This document shows positions 23,893 to 37,199 of a stretch of 64,000 nucleotides of DNA, piece after piece. The stretch is taken from contig OX388347.1 in NCBI GenBank assembly GCA_947579665.1, forward strand, positions 41,238,943 through 41,302,942, read 5' to 3'. This DNA is from Sympetrum striolatum. Taxonomy: Eukaryota > Arthropoda > Insecta > Odonata > Libellulidae. The notes beneath the pieces are model-generated. The model saw nothing but the letters and a program-made list of their open reading frames with translations, was not told where the DNA came from and ran no database searches. The stretch's first letter is position 1; every line of letters starts with the position of its first letter. The translations under genes were made by a program, and so were the position numbers.

Positions 23893-25808
23893 AAGTGGCC
23901 GTATGGATTGCGGAAAGTGTTAATTTTAAATCGATTCTGGTATTTAAAACGCAGAATGGAATTAAATCAATCCCTACCCAAAATAACAGCAGTTCCATCG
24001 TCACTCTTAATACAAGAATGCTTTGCAGTTTTCTGTCAGGGAATATGCAATTGGTTCATATGTTAACTTTTGATTAAATTTTTCCCCAGCCTCAACCTCC
24101 TATTCCTTTCTTGTGGAAAAAAACAAAATGAAAGTTAATGTTTTATCCAAGTTACTTGTATTATGTTTTTATTTCTCTGTGTTCCATTTCACCACCAAGT
24201 TACGCCTGATTTCGTTTAATTAGGAAAAATTCATTACTCTTCAAGAGGTTTATAAAGTGTTTGCAGTACTCAACAAACACTCTCCGTACACTTACAATCT
24301 GTAAAATTAGTTTCATAACGATTTACTCTGCGTTATTCGACACATTTTAACAAATTCTAGGGTGAAAACCTCTTTCTTCAACATCATTTTTCAATAGAGC
24401 GTTTCGCTGATAACAGAAAATAAATATCTTAGGAAAGAAGAAAACACTCTTCAAAATAACAAAAGAGAAAGGGAACGAGGAAACTGAGATCTTCTGCTTT
24501 AGAAGAAAAGAGCGATCTTTACTTTCTGACACACTAGACCCGCATTAACTTTTACTTAACGGAAAATTCAAATATCATAAAGATTAAAAGATGTAAGGCT
24601 TCGGATTTGCTTTCTCTTAACTCTCACAAATAACGATTTACCGTCTTTGCTACTAGCACAAAGTCCTCTGCCAGGAAATCTCTGATAATAAGATTAACAT
24701 TATTGATGAGAGTTTCTACTCTTCCTTTCACCGTTTATTTTTGTAAATTTTGGAGTAAAATCATTTGCTGTTGCTGTATGCACAATAAATATCGAATGAA
24801 ATATTGCGAATTTTCCTTCGATGTCCAACTTTGTTCCTAATTTTCAGCGCATTTTACCCTTACCAAAACATAATTGGCTGTTGAATTGCTGAACTTGTTT
24901 TGTGTAGGAATTAGGATGAATAATATTGATTATATATAATATAATAATAAATATAATATAATAAATACTAGCAGAAGTACCCGTTGATTCTCAACGGGGA
25001 TATTTAATTTCATAAATACCAGTGTAATAACCTTGATCGTAACAAATGCTTCATAATTGTTGGTGAATAGCGAGTACCAGATTTTCAAAACCAATATATC
25101 AAGAAATGTAAGTTACAATTAAGTCTACAAAGCCGCTCCAACTCAATATTTAATCTCATATACTTTGAATGAAAAATTTTATCAACTGAGAATATATCAG
25201 TAAGTACTCTAAGATCACATTAGGATATGCAGTACCACGTTTAAAGTAACGTTTTCATGTAGGCACAAGGGGACAAATGAATCAAACATTTAACATAAAT
25301 TGCAGAAATAAATTATATATCACTCTAAATAGAAAGAAATATATTATATATTATATACCCGTTGAATCTCAACAGGAGAAGGAAGTACTGTTAAATACAA
25401 ATACTAATACAAAAGCTCCAAACGATAAACCAAATACTAATTACCAACTACTTCAAACTGTCCACTATAAGTAAATAAAATCATGTGAATGTGTGTATGC
25501 ATGGATGTAAATAACCATTATTTTCATATAATAACCATGCCTTAGTTTAAAATTCCGGCAGCGAAGCATGCGTAACAAAGAAAGTGGGTTCACTCTGTGG
25601 TGCAAAGGGAGCAAAGTACCAAGTGAGACCACCTGACCCAAAAAAAACCCTACTAAACAAATGCGTCAAAGTGTCAGTCTATAAGTGAATGAGACCGTGT
25701 GAATGTGTGTATATATGTATGAAAATAACCAAGACTTTCTCAAAGTAACCCCTACTTGGATTAAAAATGCGACAACGATGCATGCGAAACAAAAGAAAAG
25801 GGGTATCC

Positions 25809-25920
25809 ATTATATATAATTCCTTCTCCGGATTCATTCATATCTATTATATTTAGACGCTTCTTTGGATTCATTCATGTATCTATTATATATAATTCCT
25901 TCTCCGGATTCATTCATATA
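25809..25920. repeat. Local direct duplication, 76-bp period
   Basis: ATTATATATAATTCCTTCTC plus the following CGGATTCATTCATAT occurs at 25,809 and again at 25,885, inside the family B copy. A GATTCATTCAT core is repeated a third time between them. Confidence 0.75.
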
Positions 25921-26454
25921 GATAGATAGGATACCAATTCACAGGCTATAGCACAGGCGTCATTTACTTGAAATTACTTCCCGGGAAGATTGCATCGAAA
26001 TTCAATCCATAGTTCACACCCAATATTATCTCCCATTTTTACTGATTTGCTACAATACGCCTGGTTCGCCTCAAAATTAACTGACAACTAAAAATTGTTT
26101 AGGAATGTTAACGAAGTTTGCTTTTCAATAGACCTGCTTTAAACTCCTTGTACATGTAGGCAGCCATCATTTATTTGTTGCTCACATTGCCGAAATATAT
26201 TTTGCTTCGAATGCTTTTATGATAATTATCATTCGGGTGCTTGCGAATAATTTGAAAAATCGGATTATAAATTAATATAACTACAAATATAATATCTGTT
26301 CTTCATGACTTCATTATTCTCCCATACACAATATTTCCGATCATGCACATTCTTGCGATGTATGACGGTATTTGCACGATTACCAGTATAATATTAAATA
26401 AATTACAAAATAAAAAGATTATAAAATAAAATATGTGAAAAAAAAATTGGTCTA

Positions 26455-26505
26455 TTTGGGATTTGAACCAGAAACCTACTCCTTAGCAGTCTTATGAACT
26501 AGACG
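26455..26505 (-). repeat. tRNA-like segment inside family B copy
   Basis: On the minus strand TAGTTCATAAGA resembles an A box and GGTTCAAATCCC is a good B box, with spacing like a tRNA. A further B-box-like GGTTGGAACCC follows in reverse near 26,540, where the sister copy has GGTTCGAGCCC. A tRNA gene is not supported because no intact cloverleaf is visible. Confidence 0.4.
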
Positions 26506-26657
26506 TGTATTTCTTATGGAAACGTTTAGACCCGTCTGGGTTCCAACCACGGACTTCAGGGAAATAAAAAGTAGCCTATACTCTGCGCAGGGTTGACTTT
26601 TAATAATATAGAAAATTTTAAAGTTTTGCGACTCTCGGTTCTCGAGTTTTTAGCGAA

Positions 26658-26703
26658 CATACATACATACACACACACCCACACACACACACACACCCAC
26701 ACT
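26658..26703. repeat. CA-rich microsatellite
   Basis: CATACATACATACACACACA followed by CCCACACACA units just before the right end of the family B copy. The sister copy at 62,880 has a shorter version. Confidence 0.9.
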
Positions 26704-26719
26704 CTGTTTTATATTATAG

Positions 26720-28187
26720 ATAATATAATATAATAACTATATTATTATAATAATATTTCTAGCTCAAGGAGGGAGGTGCGTGAAATCAATTTTCGAACAT
26801 TGCTTCGATGCATTTATTATGGAGAGTTTTGACGGAGAATGAATAAATAGATAAATATATTAAGGATGGTGATTATTTCATTTTATTCATTAGAAATTTT
26901 AGAGTATGCAATCGGAAACCAAATAAACGATAAGAATAGGAATCTTCATTAATATTTTTTCTTTTGGTACGCGTTCCAATTGTGCTTGACCATTCCTTCC
27001 GATTTAAATTGGAAAATAACTTACGAGATTTTGCAAACATAAAAATGAAAGACAAACTCATACTTTCTTCAGTATAGTAATAACTTTTGTTTATTTTGAC
27101 AATGTACTTACCGCTTTAGTGCTCGCAAAGCATATGTTTTATTGATTTATCGTGGTCGTAATATTTAATCAACAAAAAACTTAAGCAGTTGAAATTATTA
27201 AATATTTATCCCCTGCAAAACCCAACACGTTAATACGGAACATTTTTACAAGTACTAGCTTATTCAAGGGAACAGTGCATATTTCTCATAGACAATTTTA
27301 ATTTCACTATCGTTGGTTATAAGTTTTGACTCATCGATGTAGTCCTGGGTCGTCTACACATGGCATAATTCTTATTTCTTATGGTATATTCTTTATCCTA
27401 TCAAATTCCTCGCATTGCGCCCAATCCTAAACATTATGCTAATCACATCCATTGTAATTTATTCATCAAAAATATTCGGCGTTATCTTCCCATTTGCGTC
27501 TTTTGACTTATACTAAATTCCTTATTAGACTTATTTGTTCCCCTCTCTTCGAGTAAAACCATCTCTACACCCTAAATTTTTCGCATGTTTCCCTTGTTTT
27601 TATAAAATCTCAACCAACTTATGGCAAACCAAAATTTTAAATGCCTTAAATTGTTGCTATCCCCAATTCAGAGATTTCACCTTAGTCATCCGTTAAACAA
27701 AAGTATTCGGACCAAGGATTTCACCTTACTCCGAATTCTCATTCCTAAGTATTTCCTCATACATTTTTGGTGTATTCTATATTTCTCTTCGAGAGTTATT
27801 TTTTCATTTCATTTACTTATTCTATAGTTCTGCAATTTAATTTTATAAATGTATATTTCCTTTGTTTTTACCCAGTATCTTCACGGTTTTTAACCCCCCT
27901 TCTGTGGGCTGAATAGTAGAAAGAGTCGCTTCAAAAATTCATTTTTCTAACGGCTTTCTGTGAAAGTATCTTCCATGATATTCCCCTAAAATCATTTATC
28001 CATAGATTAAATATGTAATTAGCTATTAACAAAATATTTATCGATAATCGAATGAATTATTATGACGGAAATAAACTCTAGGTCTGAAATAATTCATTTT
28101 TAGACGGTATCCAACATTTATTTTTTACGTCTATTCTTACTCTCTGAGAAAGAAAAATAAAAATTTAAGCGTCAATTAAGTTAGTGC
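26720..28187. other. No supported gene
   Basis: AT-rich with short frames only. No repeats stood out. Confidence 0.5.
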
Positions 28188-28277
28188 CGGTTAAGTGAGC
28201 CTCGGTCGAGTGAGGGTCGGTCGAGTGGACGTTGGTCGAGTGGGTGTCGGTCAAGTGGGCGTCGGTCGAGTAAGCGT
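28188..28277. repeat. 15-bp minisatellite, six units
   Basis: Six consecutive 15-bp units of the form CGGTCGAGTGGGCGT (variants GAGTGAGGGT, GAGTGGACGT, AAGTGGGCGT, GAGTAAGCGT), with a seventh partial start. The unit is a multiple of three, so the minus strand reads a five-residue repeat of the type THSTD/AHLTD. Codon-period length alone does not show coding. Confidence 0.85.
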
Positions 28278-30500
28278 CGGTACGTAGAGGTAGACCCGGG
28301 GAGGAATATCTCGCAGAGTAAAATAATAACAGAAGAGTATAGTCGCCTTTTGCCAACGACCTGAAAAGTGAGAGGGAACGGAGATCTTTTTCAATGCACG
28401 AAAAGAACTACCGAGAAAGAATTGGGAGTGGAAACGAAAGAGATAACGCGAGCATGAAGAGGTAATTGAAAGAGAAGAGAGGCATGGAAGCACTTAGAGG
28501 GATGTGGGGAGAAGGCTGGACTATAAGGTTCCACGATTTATGAGAGATGGAGAAGGGACCAGAGAGGGCGAAAATGGTGCCTGCCGAGAGAGGGGGTGAT
28601 AAAAGCAAGGTCGAAGGCCGGGTCTCATATTGGATGAGCGGAAAAAATATATAATAAAGGCGGAAGATTGATTCGGATCCAGGTCCTCTAAGAATCCTCA
28701 AAACATACCGAAAGGATAAGTGTTTATGGTCGAAGCGGAGGGATGTCCCTTTTAACCCCTGAAGTAGCTCCCCGGGGAGATATTTCCTATCCCTGATTGA
28801 TTGATGAGGGATCGAATTGATATTTCTTGCCGAGAAGATATCGTTAACAATGACTCGGAGTGTTTACCGTGTCTTTTTCAGGGTTCGAATACTCCATCCG
28901 CTGATTTTTTTCTATCAAACCGAAACGAAGCAGACGGCAGCGGGGAATCGGAAAAATCATATACTCGAGCGTGATTTATCGTGTTTTTTTGCCCGGGTTT
29001 TTAAGCGACGTAACGATTCCTCTGCCGAAGACGATGCTGTGAAACGAATGGCGGAGATTTGTTTTAACAGCAAGGAATCACTTGGTTTATGCGTGGATGT
29101 CATAGGGTTCTCATACTTCTTGGCCTCCTAGGCTCCGTTGGTTAGTTACGAGACTCGTAGTTTAAAAAAGCTCCAAGACATAACCCCAAACGACAAAAAC
29201 CTACACGACATACACCCACAAGACAAAACCTCGCAGTGATAAAAGCTCACATCAACAACCCCGCAATAACGTATCTTAGATAACTACTTTAAAATATTAT
29301 TTCCTATTTCATAATCTTACCAGATTTGTCATTTTTAGACTGTTTTTTATTACGTAATTTTAGTCGACATTTAGAGCAAAAATTAAAACAATCATATAAA
29401 TAAGACAAATATATACACAAATACATAGTAGAATATTACTTAATTATACCAATGGGATGAAGTTAAATAGTAGATTAAAATTTAACAATAGGTCACGCTG
29501 ATAGTAAAGGATAAATCGTTGCATCAATTTCTCCGATATACCTCGCAATATCAGAATGGCCTATATAATTGGGAGGTCGCATTATATCAGTTACCTCTTC
29601 TGAGATCGAACTTTCTCTAAGCATATTTAAGAGATTCTTCTATCTTCTAAAATTCCCATCCCGCGTCCTAAATCGTCTGATTGACGCTCACTGCTGTATT
29701 TCCGCAATTCTTAAAAAAGCGTATCGCCTTTCGTAGTACTTTCTTAGTATTTATTTCTTAGTATCTTTTTTAGTATTTTTAGATTCCCAAATATTGTCAC
29801 TTCCCCAACATTCCCACTTGTCGACAGTGTCCCTAACTTCACGCATGCATTCATCCGTAAGATTTTCCTGCAGTAATTTAAGTACTTATATTTTTTAATT
29901 TTGTTACAATAAATATTGAAGCTCCCATTCTTTGGCAGTGGAGATTCTATTTCCTGACACAACTTATTCTTCGAAGACAGGTTTCTGTTTGCAGAATGAA
30001 TAATTTACCTGCCTAGAGTAATGCAAATAATTATTCGTTTCAACTTAGTTCCGTTGTAAATATATACGTCTGTTTGTAAAGTGTTGAGCTCGAAGGCCGG
30101 TTGGTGCCTTCTGACATAAGCTACTAAGTGCTTGCAGAGAGGAATGATGCTAGCTAGGCAGGATGAGGAGTGAGGTAGTTTGTCCTTGATTTCCTCACTA
30201 ATACAGAATCCAACAAGAGGAACATGTCCACGTAAGTGAAGCACAATAACTCTACGAGTGACACCTTTCTTGGCATTCCGTAAGAAGAGACCTTGATTAG
30301 TGTAATTATTCACTCATACCTCGGTAGCTATCATTACATCACAGCCATGATCAAGACTGTTGCATGAGTAAATAAAAGATACATTTTCTCTATCCTGTAC
30401 CAAATGACAAATGAAAATATTTTATTCGTCAGAATATGGTAGCAGGAGCATACATATGTCACAGAAGTAAAATATAATTGTTAATAGGTTCGGTGGGGAA
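28278..30500. other. GC-richer stretch, no supported gene
   Basis: 28.3-29.13 kb is purine-rich and GC-richer with open frames on both strands (28,408-28,701 minus, 28,817-29,131 plus). None resembles a known protein. From 29.2 to 30.5 kb the sequence returns to AT-rich background. Exons of an unidentified gene cannot be excluded. Confidence 0.35.
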
Positions 30501-30582
30501 ACCGTTCAATCGAGCAAAGGTCGGTCAATCGAGTAGTCGGCAATCCAGCAGTCGGTGATTGAGCCTTGGTCGAGTGGGCAGT
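30500..30582. repeat. Degenerate relative of the 28.2-kb minisatellite
   Basis: AAGGTCGGTCAATCGAGTAG, CAGTCGGTGATTGAGC and TTGGTCGAGTGGGCAG repeat the GGTCGAGTGGGC theme of 28,188-28,277, but with irregular spacing. The shared core suggests both derive from one dispersed repeat. Confidence 0.5.
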
Positions 30583-30599
30583 ATATATATAATGAGATA

Positions 30600-31300
30600 A
30601 GATAACATATACATATAAACATTAAGTAGGCAGAACAGCAATAAGGAAATTTTCATCGCAAATTATGTTTGATTTCACCAACCAACTAGGAGATGGTTCA
30701 AGCCCCGTCTACTTCAGACATTTTCTCCTCCGTTTCTTTATAAGATATTCAGAATGCAGGACCCGCTTTCTTCTAGACCATTTGAGATGCCTCAATTTAA
30801 TAGTTTTGGATTCCTTGTATTTCCTTGTATTACAGACAGGCACAGCAGGGACTGGCAATGTTGCCATCTGCGTAAGCTTTGAACAAATATGCTGCAATCT
30901 GATTGGTCGAATTCGAATTCTCCTTCTTCCACGTCCACCTCACAATTTAAACACCTTCATTGATTATAACGAAAAAAGGATTCTTTTATTTGAGGGCTCC
31001 TTCCAAGCTGTATACTTGGGCACCTGCTAAATCCTTTTCTTCGGGCCAGTTAACTAATCTGTCGAGTACTCTCTTCTGATTGAAAGATTTTAAAGCCTTT
31101 TGATATTGTTTTGCTAAATGTATGAATGACTTTCCATGTTATGAATTGGATTGTGAAATGTCATGTTTGATTTTGCCATTCAAATGAAGGAAATCTGAAA
31201 ATACATATGAAAAATGCATCCAATTGATTTTATGGTAAAGTATATTTAAAAATACAATTCTAATATAAGTCTTTAGCTTTAAATAAAGTCGTCATTTTTG
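30600..31300. other. No supported gene
   Basis: The 121-codon frame at 30,665-31,030 overlaps an antisense frame, has no recognisable domain and no splice context. I do not call it a gene. Confidence 0.4.
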
Positions 31301-31309
31301 ATTTTTAGG

Positions 31310-34300
31310 TATTTTACTAACTGTTTGAGGTAGTATTGATCTTGGTATGCAATGTTTTCTATGAGTTGAAGTGATTGGCCTAAGATTAATTAGATTTAGG
31401 GACTTACTCCATGAAGAAAATGAATTTGACAACACAGAACATTTTGAGCTTATAGATAACAATAACTATTCCACATTTTCTTCAACACTTTTTACATTTT
31501 GCCAAAGGAAATATTCTTTTCATATATTTCGTGGAATTTTTAAACTTTTTCATACTGTATGCTCCAATTAAAATAACATTGTTTTGAAATTTCTCACATT
31601 TATTCATTCTTTCTAAGTGCTGTGTTAAAGCGGATTATTAGACATTTCTATATCTATAGATGATTCATTTTGTTCTTTTAAAAGATTAGTTGGAGGGTTG
31701 ATTCAATAAATTCATTTTAAAATGCCTTAAATTTCTGAACTTGTTTAGTATATTCCAAGGAAATGGTTTCATAAGTTGTAACAATTCTCAGTAATAGTTA
31801 CACTCAAGTTACTTTTTAATGTTTTGGGTTTCCTAATAGTTATATCTTTCATGTTATCCTATGGTGGAATAACTAGCCACATTTATCCCTTATCTCTCGT
31901 TTTTAAGCTTCTTTTAGTGCATAATTGGCAATTATACTATCACTTATTTCATTAAGGCTAACTTCCCCTTTATCTCTCATTTAATATTCTTAGTATATTT
32001 TCTTTTTTATAGAGTCATTAAACCTCTAGCTGCAGGGAAAAAGTTATAGTGATGTTTGATAGAATATTTTAATTGAAGATCATCATCTTTAGCTGAGGTT
32101 TTGTAGAAACTGGCAATACATGCATTAATGAATACAATGTATTCATTACATGCTGTATACTGCTAAATATCTTCATTATATTTTTGATAGACCCTTTTTA
32201 GCTCATCTCTACTCAAATTTTCTTTTCAATTTCTTGATCTTGTCTCAATTTGTCATTCACATTTAATGTAATGGAGATATTTGGTAAACATTTGAACAAA
32301 TTATAGGAATTCAAAAAGAAAGGCCCTCATTTACAGGTGTCAGCATTTTGGAATATTAAGTGTTTACTCATTTAGACTTTCTTTGTTCTCGGCAATCAAT
32401 TTCATAACTGCATTTATTTATAAAAAACTTTGAATTACTTTTATAAGGGACTAGTATTCGTAAGTTTAAAAGAGCCTCTTATGGATTGAACTTTGTGTGG
32501 CACTTTGTGTTGCATAATTTGCATTTCTCAGTTAATGTGTATTTTGTGAACTATTTTCAGTTAATTGAAGTATTTTCAGTTAATGTGTATTTTGTGAACT
32601 ATTTGATGTAGTAGCATTGATCTTGGCGTGCCATGTTTTCCATGAATGCTAGTGAAAGGTTCAAGAATTAGATTTAGGGATGTAAACCTCAAAGAAGCAA
32701 ATGACCTTGAGAACATTGAATTATTACTTTAGCTTATAATAGTTAATAACTAATCTAGCTTTACTTAGAAAATGTTACCCAATTAAATATTTATTTTTAC
32801 ATAATCCATGAGATGTGTAAATTTTTAAACAGTATGCTGTAAGTTAAATTTCTTAACATTTTCATACACATAACTCAATGTATTGGTACTTTCAGGAAAG
32901 CATCATGGCCCTATGTGATTTATACTTCAGTTTTTCTTTTTCGTGAAGTTAAACTTTATTATTACAAAATTTAAGGCCCCTTTACTTTCAAACATCAGTG
33001 TTTGCCTTCTTTTATTGCCATATTCATCTAAAGTTACTTTATTTTGATCTTCTAAAAAGATTATTTAGAGAGTTAGCTACATTAATTTATTCAAAAGCAC
33101 TCATAATTTCTGCACATATGATGCAAATTTTAGGGAAATGTTTTCATGGACTGGATTGCTGTTGCAAATCTGAATTATATAAACTTTCATGTTAATTTGC
33201 AAGGATACGAGTTTCCAAAAAGATTTCAATCGCTTAATTTGTATTTTGTGCAGTTTCAAGCACAATGGCTCAGTATGGGAGAATATTCTGTTTATGGGAA
33301 ATTTTCATTAAGTAGTGGGTGCGATTTTATCAAGGTACTTGATTCTCATAACTGAAACTCTAAGAAAGTAAACGATTCTTGCTGATCATATTGCATATTC
33401 CATAATTTAACCACTTGTTGCATTTAGTGGAACTACTTTCTTTTTTCCACATTCTTCATTGCTTTCATCCTTTTTATTTGCTGAATTGTTTTTGGATTAT
33501 CTTGCATATCCCATTGCATTTTGTCACAATTCAAGAGTATAATTCACTTCCTATAGTCGAAGAAGGATGGAGTAATTATCGCTCCTCAGATTATTCTTTG
33601 TGTGCCAATTTTATTGGTTGCTTGATTCATATCACAGAAGTCACTCCCAAATTTATTGTTATTTTACATTAGTTCTGTTAACTGTGTTTGAGTATGGCAG
33701 CAAACTAAATAATTGGTGGCTTCTAATATTTCTATGAAAGGGTATAGCTTAATATTTGAGACTCGTTTGCATTTTCTACCATGAGGATTAAGTATAAACC
33801 ATGTTGGATGCTATTTTTACATTATTTTGTTGTTATTTTTACAAATTCATCTATTGACGTGTATTTTAATCAAAATGTTATAGAGTTTGACATTTAATAA
33901 GTTAATTAGAACCGATGTAGATGTTAATAGATTCAAATTGGGTTGTTTTATTGGTTATTCTGATTTTTGTCAATGCCAGTTAGTCTTTGAAAACTTAGTT
34001 TACAGTTTTTGGGTTTCTAGTCTGGCCAGTTTAACTGCAAATGAACTTGCAGTTAAACCGTGTAACTGCATCATACAATTATTTAGAAGAATGGAAATTT
34101 AGAGAGTTGAAGGTTAGGTGTACACTTCTTGAGTGACATTCATTAGTTGTGTCTGTTAATTGCTTTTATAAATACTACTTTGTCTTTGGAAAGCTATCTC
34201 AACATTGGTGTAAAGTTGTGTTGTAACTTTTGTAATATCATACATTTTTTCTCACAGTGATTTCTCTATTTTAATTTCTTGAAGTTTGTCTTCATTCTCC

Positions 34301-36060
34301 ATATGCATTCCAAGTTATGGAGCTTTTGGAAAGAAGTTTAAACAAAGTCTAGGCCCATATATCGTAATGGGTCCATTTGAAAAATAGGTTTCTATTTGTA
34401 TTGCAAACACTTATTTTAGTGTCAGTCTCATAACTACTATCAAGAATCATCAAGTGCTATTTCATTGATTGGTACACATTGTTCATTATTTTTTTAGGAT
34501 TAAAGAAAAAGAAGGTCGATGTTACTTTGAATTTGAGTAACATCTGTTGCATCATCGATTCACAACATTTTTCCGCATTCACTTAGTAATTAACTAACCT
34601 TAGGTCCATATTAGTTTAAATTGAATCAACAAGTGACGTTCTATTGATTTGTGAACAATTTAAAGCATACTTAAAAATAAACAAACTATAGGACAGTATT
34701 ACTTTGAGATTGAATTATTAAGCAGTGATATTTTGATTAATTAACATTATCAGATTTTGCTTAGTCATAGACAAGGGTTAGGTAAATATTATATTATATT
34801 AGAACCATCCAGGGCTGTATTATTGATATGTGAACTTTGGTCAATTGATTTTCATAATTTTGTATTTTGTGAGCTATTTGAGGTGGTAGTGGTAATCTCC
34901 GAACGCAAAGTTTTACAAGAGTGCAAGTGATTAGTTAAGAAATTAGATTTTGGGGGCTTGTACTGCAAAGTAGTGACCATGACCTTGAGGACTCCAAAGA
35001 GCTGTTTCAGCTTCCAGATAACTGTGCATATCCTATATTTCCTTCTCTATTGGTCTATTATACATTTCTTTTCATATATTTCTTGAAATTCTTAAGCTTT
35101 TTCATATTGTTTGCTGAAATATATTAACATCCTCTATAATTTTATAAATCATTCATTCTTGTTCAGTGGTTATGAGCTTTCAGGAAAGTGTTTGAACAAT
35201 ATCTATGCTCTTTGTGATGTTTTAGTGTTTATATTTCATAATAACTCATTTTTTAAATTCAAAATTTAATGTGCTTTGTTTTCAAAGACAGGCATTTACA
35301 TTTTTTATTTATTAGATTCTTCGGATTGTTTATCTTCAGTTAATTTATTTTCTTCTTCTGAAAAGATTATTTAGTTAACTTCATTAATTTCTTCTAAAAT
35401 ACTCTTAATTCATGCACATATAACATATATTCAGGAAAATTGTGAATTAGGAAGTAACAATTCCCCATTACATTTTCTTTCTTGTGACTTTGTTAGGTTC
35501 AGTTACAAGATGTCTCTTATATGTTTTGCATTTTGTATAGTCTCATACACAATGGCTCAGCACTGATCTCTCACTGGGTACAATGAGTAGATGTGATTTT
35601 TTAAGCAACTAGATGCATGTAATTGAAATTCAACGAATTTTAATGATTTTGCAACCATTGAATTTATGAATGCTATCCAGCATATTCCATACTTTATTTT
35701 CTGCATATTACATTTTGCGAAATTCAATTCTTATCTGTGCATACTTCATGGTTTCAGATTTATAACATGCTAAGGATTGTAATGTTATGTACTTTCTTTT
35801 TTTAAATAGAAATTCAGTTTTCTTTCTATATTCATCTACCTTGGGGGTATAATTCTTGTTTGTGAATTTTCTTATGTCTATTAATTCTCTTTTGAATTAA
35901 TTGAACCTTTAAACCTTTTGCTTTTGAGAGCTATCTTGACATGTTTTTTTAGCCTCTTCTTCATTATTTCAGTTTTTATACTTTAAATTTCTGAACTTGA
36001 TACATATATTTCTCAGTTATAGTCACACTCATGTAACTTTTTAATGTATAAAATTTAAAT
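31310..36060 (+). repeat. Block of diverged long direct repeats, T-rich on this strand
   Basis: A unit beginning TATTTTGTGAACTATTTGA and continuing through TTAGATTTAGGGACTTACTCC-like sequence recurs near 31,320, 32,585 and 34,860. A later part (TTCTAAAAAGATTATTTAGA and the following ACTCATAATTTCTGCACATA) at 33,050-33,130 recurs at 35,355-35,420. A TTTCAGGAAAG segment occurs near 32,893 and 35,179. Identity is partial, so the duplications are old. No ORF spans a unit and I see no reverse transcriptase or transposase. The repeats could be a large satellite-like array or copies of an unknown element. Confidence 0.6.
32527..32605 (+). repeat. 48-bp direct duplication
   Basis: TCAGTTAATGTGTATTTTGT followed by GAACTATTT occurs at 32,528 and again at 32,576, at the start of one of the long repeat units. 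Confidence 0.7.
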
Positions 36061-36189
36061 ATGTATTTTAATGTATCATTAACCATCCACTTTTCATGGA
36101 AAATACTTCATTCCGAGATCAATAAAGACTGTTTCAAATCAAATTATCACAATGCCATACATAATTCAAACCATCAAAGGCTCATTTAA

Positions 36190-37175
36190 ACCTATGAAAC
36201 CTTTCCTCTCAGTTACAAGTAATTTGTAAAAGTAACAAAAAGTTTTTATTAATAAATCAGTTATAAAATTGCTTTACCAACTATAAAGTAAAGTATAGAT
36301 AGGTAAATACCAAAAATTCCAAAATGCTGAAACTTGTAAATGAAGGGTAATACTTATTCTTGAATCTCTTTAATTTGTAGCATAATCTCCATTAAATTGA
36401 AGGTGAATAGCTAACTTAGACTGATTTCAAGAAAATTAAAATAAAATTTGAGTATACTAATTTAAAAAAGGACTATTAACAATCTATCAAAAATACATGA
36501 AGATATTTAGCAGTCTACACCTTGAAATAAAGATATGGTAGAGCATTCATCAAGATCTAAAAGCGATCTCTGAGATTCTACTATATTAAACTCTTTCTTC
36601 AAATATCAGTTAAGTAAGATGATGTTTGATTAAAATATTCTACTAAACTTCTCATTTTTCTACAGCAAGTGGTTTTATGACACTATACAGAGAAAATAAA
36701 CTAAAAATATTACAGGAAAATATACAGGAATATAAAAAATATACAGGAAAATGAGCCTAATTAAATTAACTAACAATATAATTCTCAATTAGAGGATGGA
36801 AGGATAAGCTGATATTAACCTTCAAAGGGAAAAGTGAACCCCAAAAGTATGAGGAGACTTTTATGATAAGCTAGACTCACATACCTGACTACCTACAATG
36901 ATAATAAGAGAACAAGTTACAAATTTCTGATGTAAATAAGAATCTACCAGAAAAACATCACGGTTAAAATTTACAAACAGAAACAGAAATTTAAAGTACA
37001 AAAACTGAAATAATGAAGAAAAGGCTAAGAAAACATGTCAAGATAGCTCTCAAAAGCAAAAGGTTTAAAAGTTCGATTAATTCAAAAGAGAATTATAGAC
37101 ATAAGAAAAGTCACAAACAAGAATTATATTCCCAAGGTAAATGAATATAGAAAGAAAACTGAATTTCTATTTCAA
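36190..37175 (-). repeat. Inverted copy of the 31-36 kb repeat family
   Basis: Reverse-complementing this segment gives, in order, AAATAGAAATTCAG and CAAGGT-type sequence matching 35,814-36,010, and GACTGCTAAATATCTTCAT with TTTTTGATAGA matching 32,155-32,195. Further on, TTTACA-GT-TCAGCATTTTGGAAT-like sequence matches 32,330-32,360, and TTTATAACTG-TTTAT-AAAAACTTT matches 32,402-32,430. So an A-rich inverted unit faces the T-rich direct units across about 36.07 kb. It ends just upstream of the DNAJC17 5' region. Confidence 0.65.
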
Positions 37176-37199
37176 AAAATAACTCAGAGGGCTCTATTT

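Larger units (their letters stand above)
24971..26712 (+). mobile_element. Unclassified interspersed repeat, long copy (family B)
   Basis: The left end carries CCCGTTGATTCTCAACGGG (24,979-24,997), a perfect 8-bp stem with a TTC loop. The right end carries a CA microsatellite followed by ACTCTGTTTTATATTATAGA. The copy at 61.66-62.91 kb has the same order: hairpin, a middle block (AAGTCTACAAAGCC here, AAGTTTACAAAGCC there), a GACCCGTCTGGG block, GAAATAAAAAGTAGCCTATA, and the same right end. A second hairpin copy (CCCGTTGAATCTCAACAGG near 25,359) and a 76-bp local duplication (25,809-25,920) lengthen this one. No coding capacity. Both ends adjoin TA-rich DNA. Confidence 0.7.

Noticed and set aside
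30665..31030. 121-codon frame as a candidate gene
   Set aside because: No family resemblance, an equally open antisense frame, no splice or start context.
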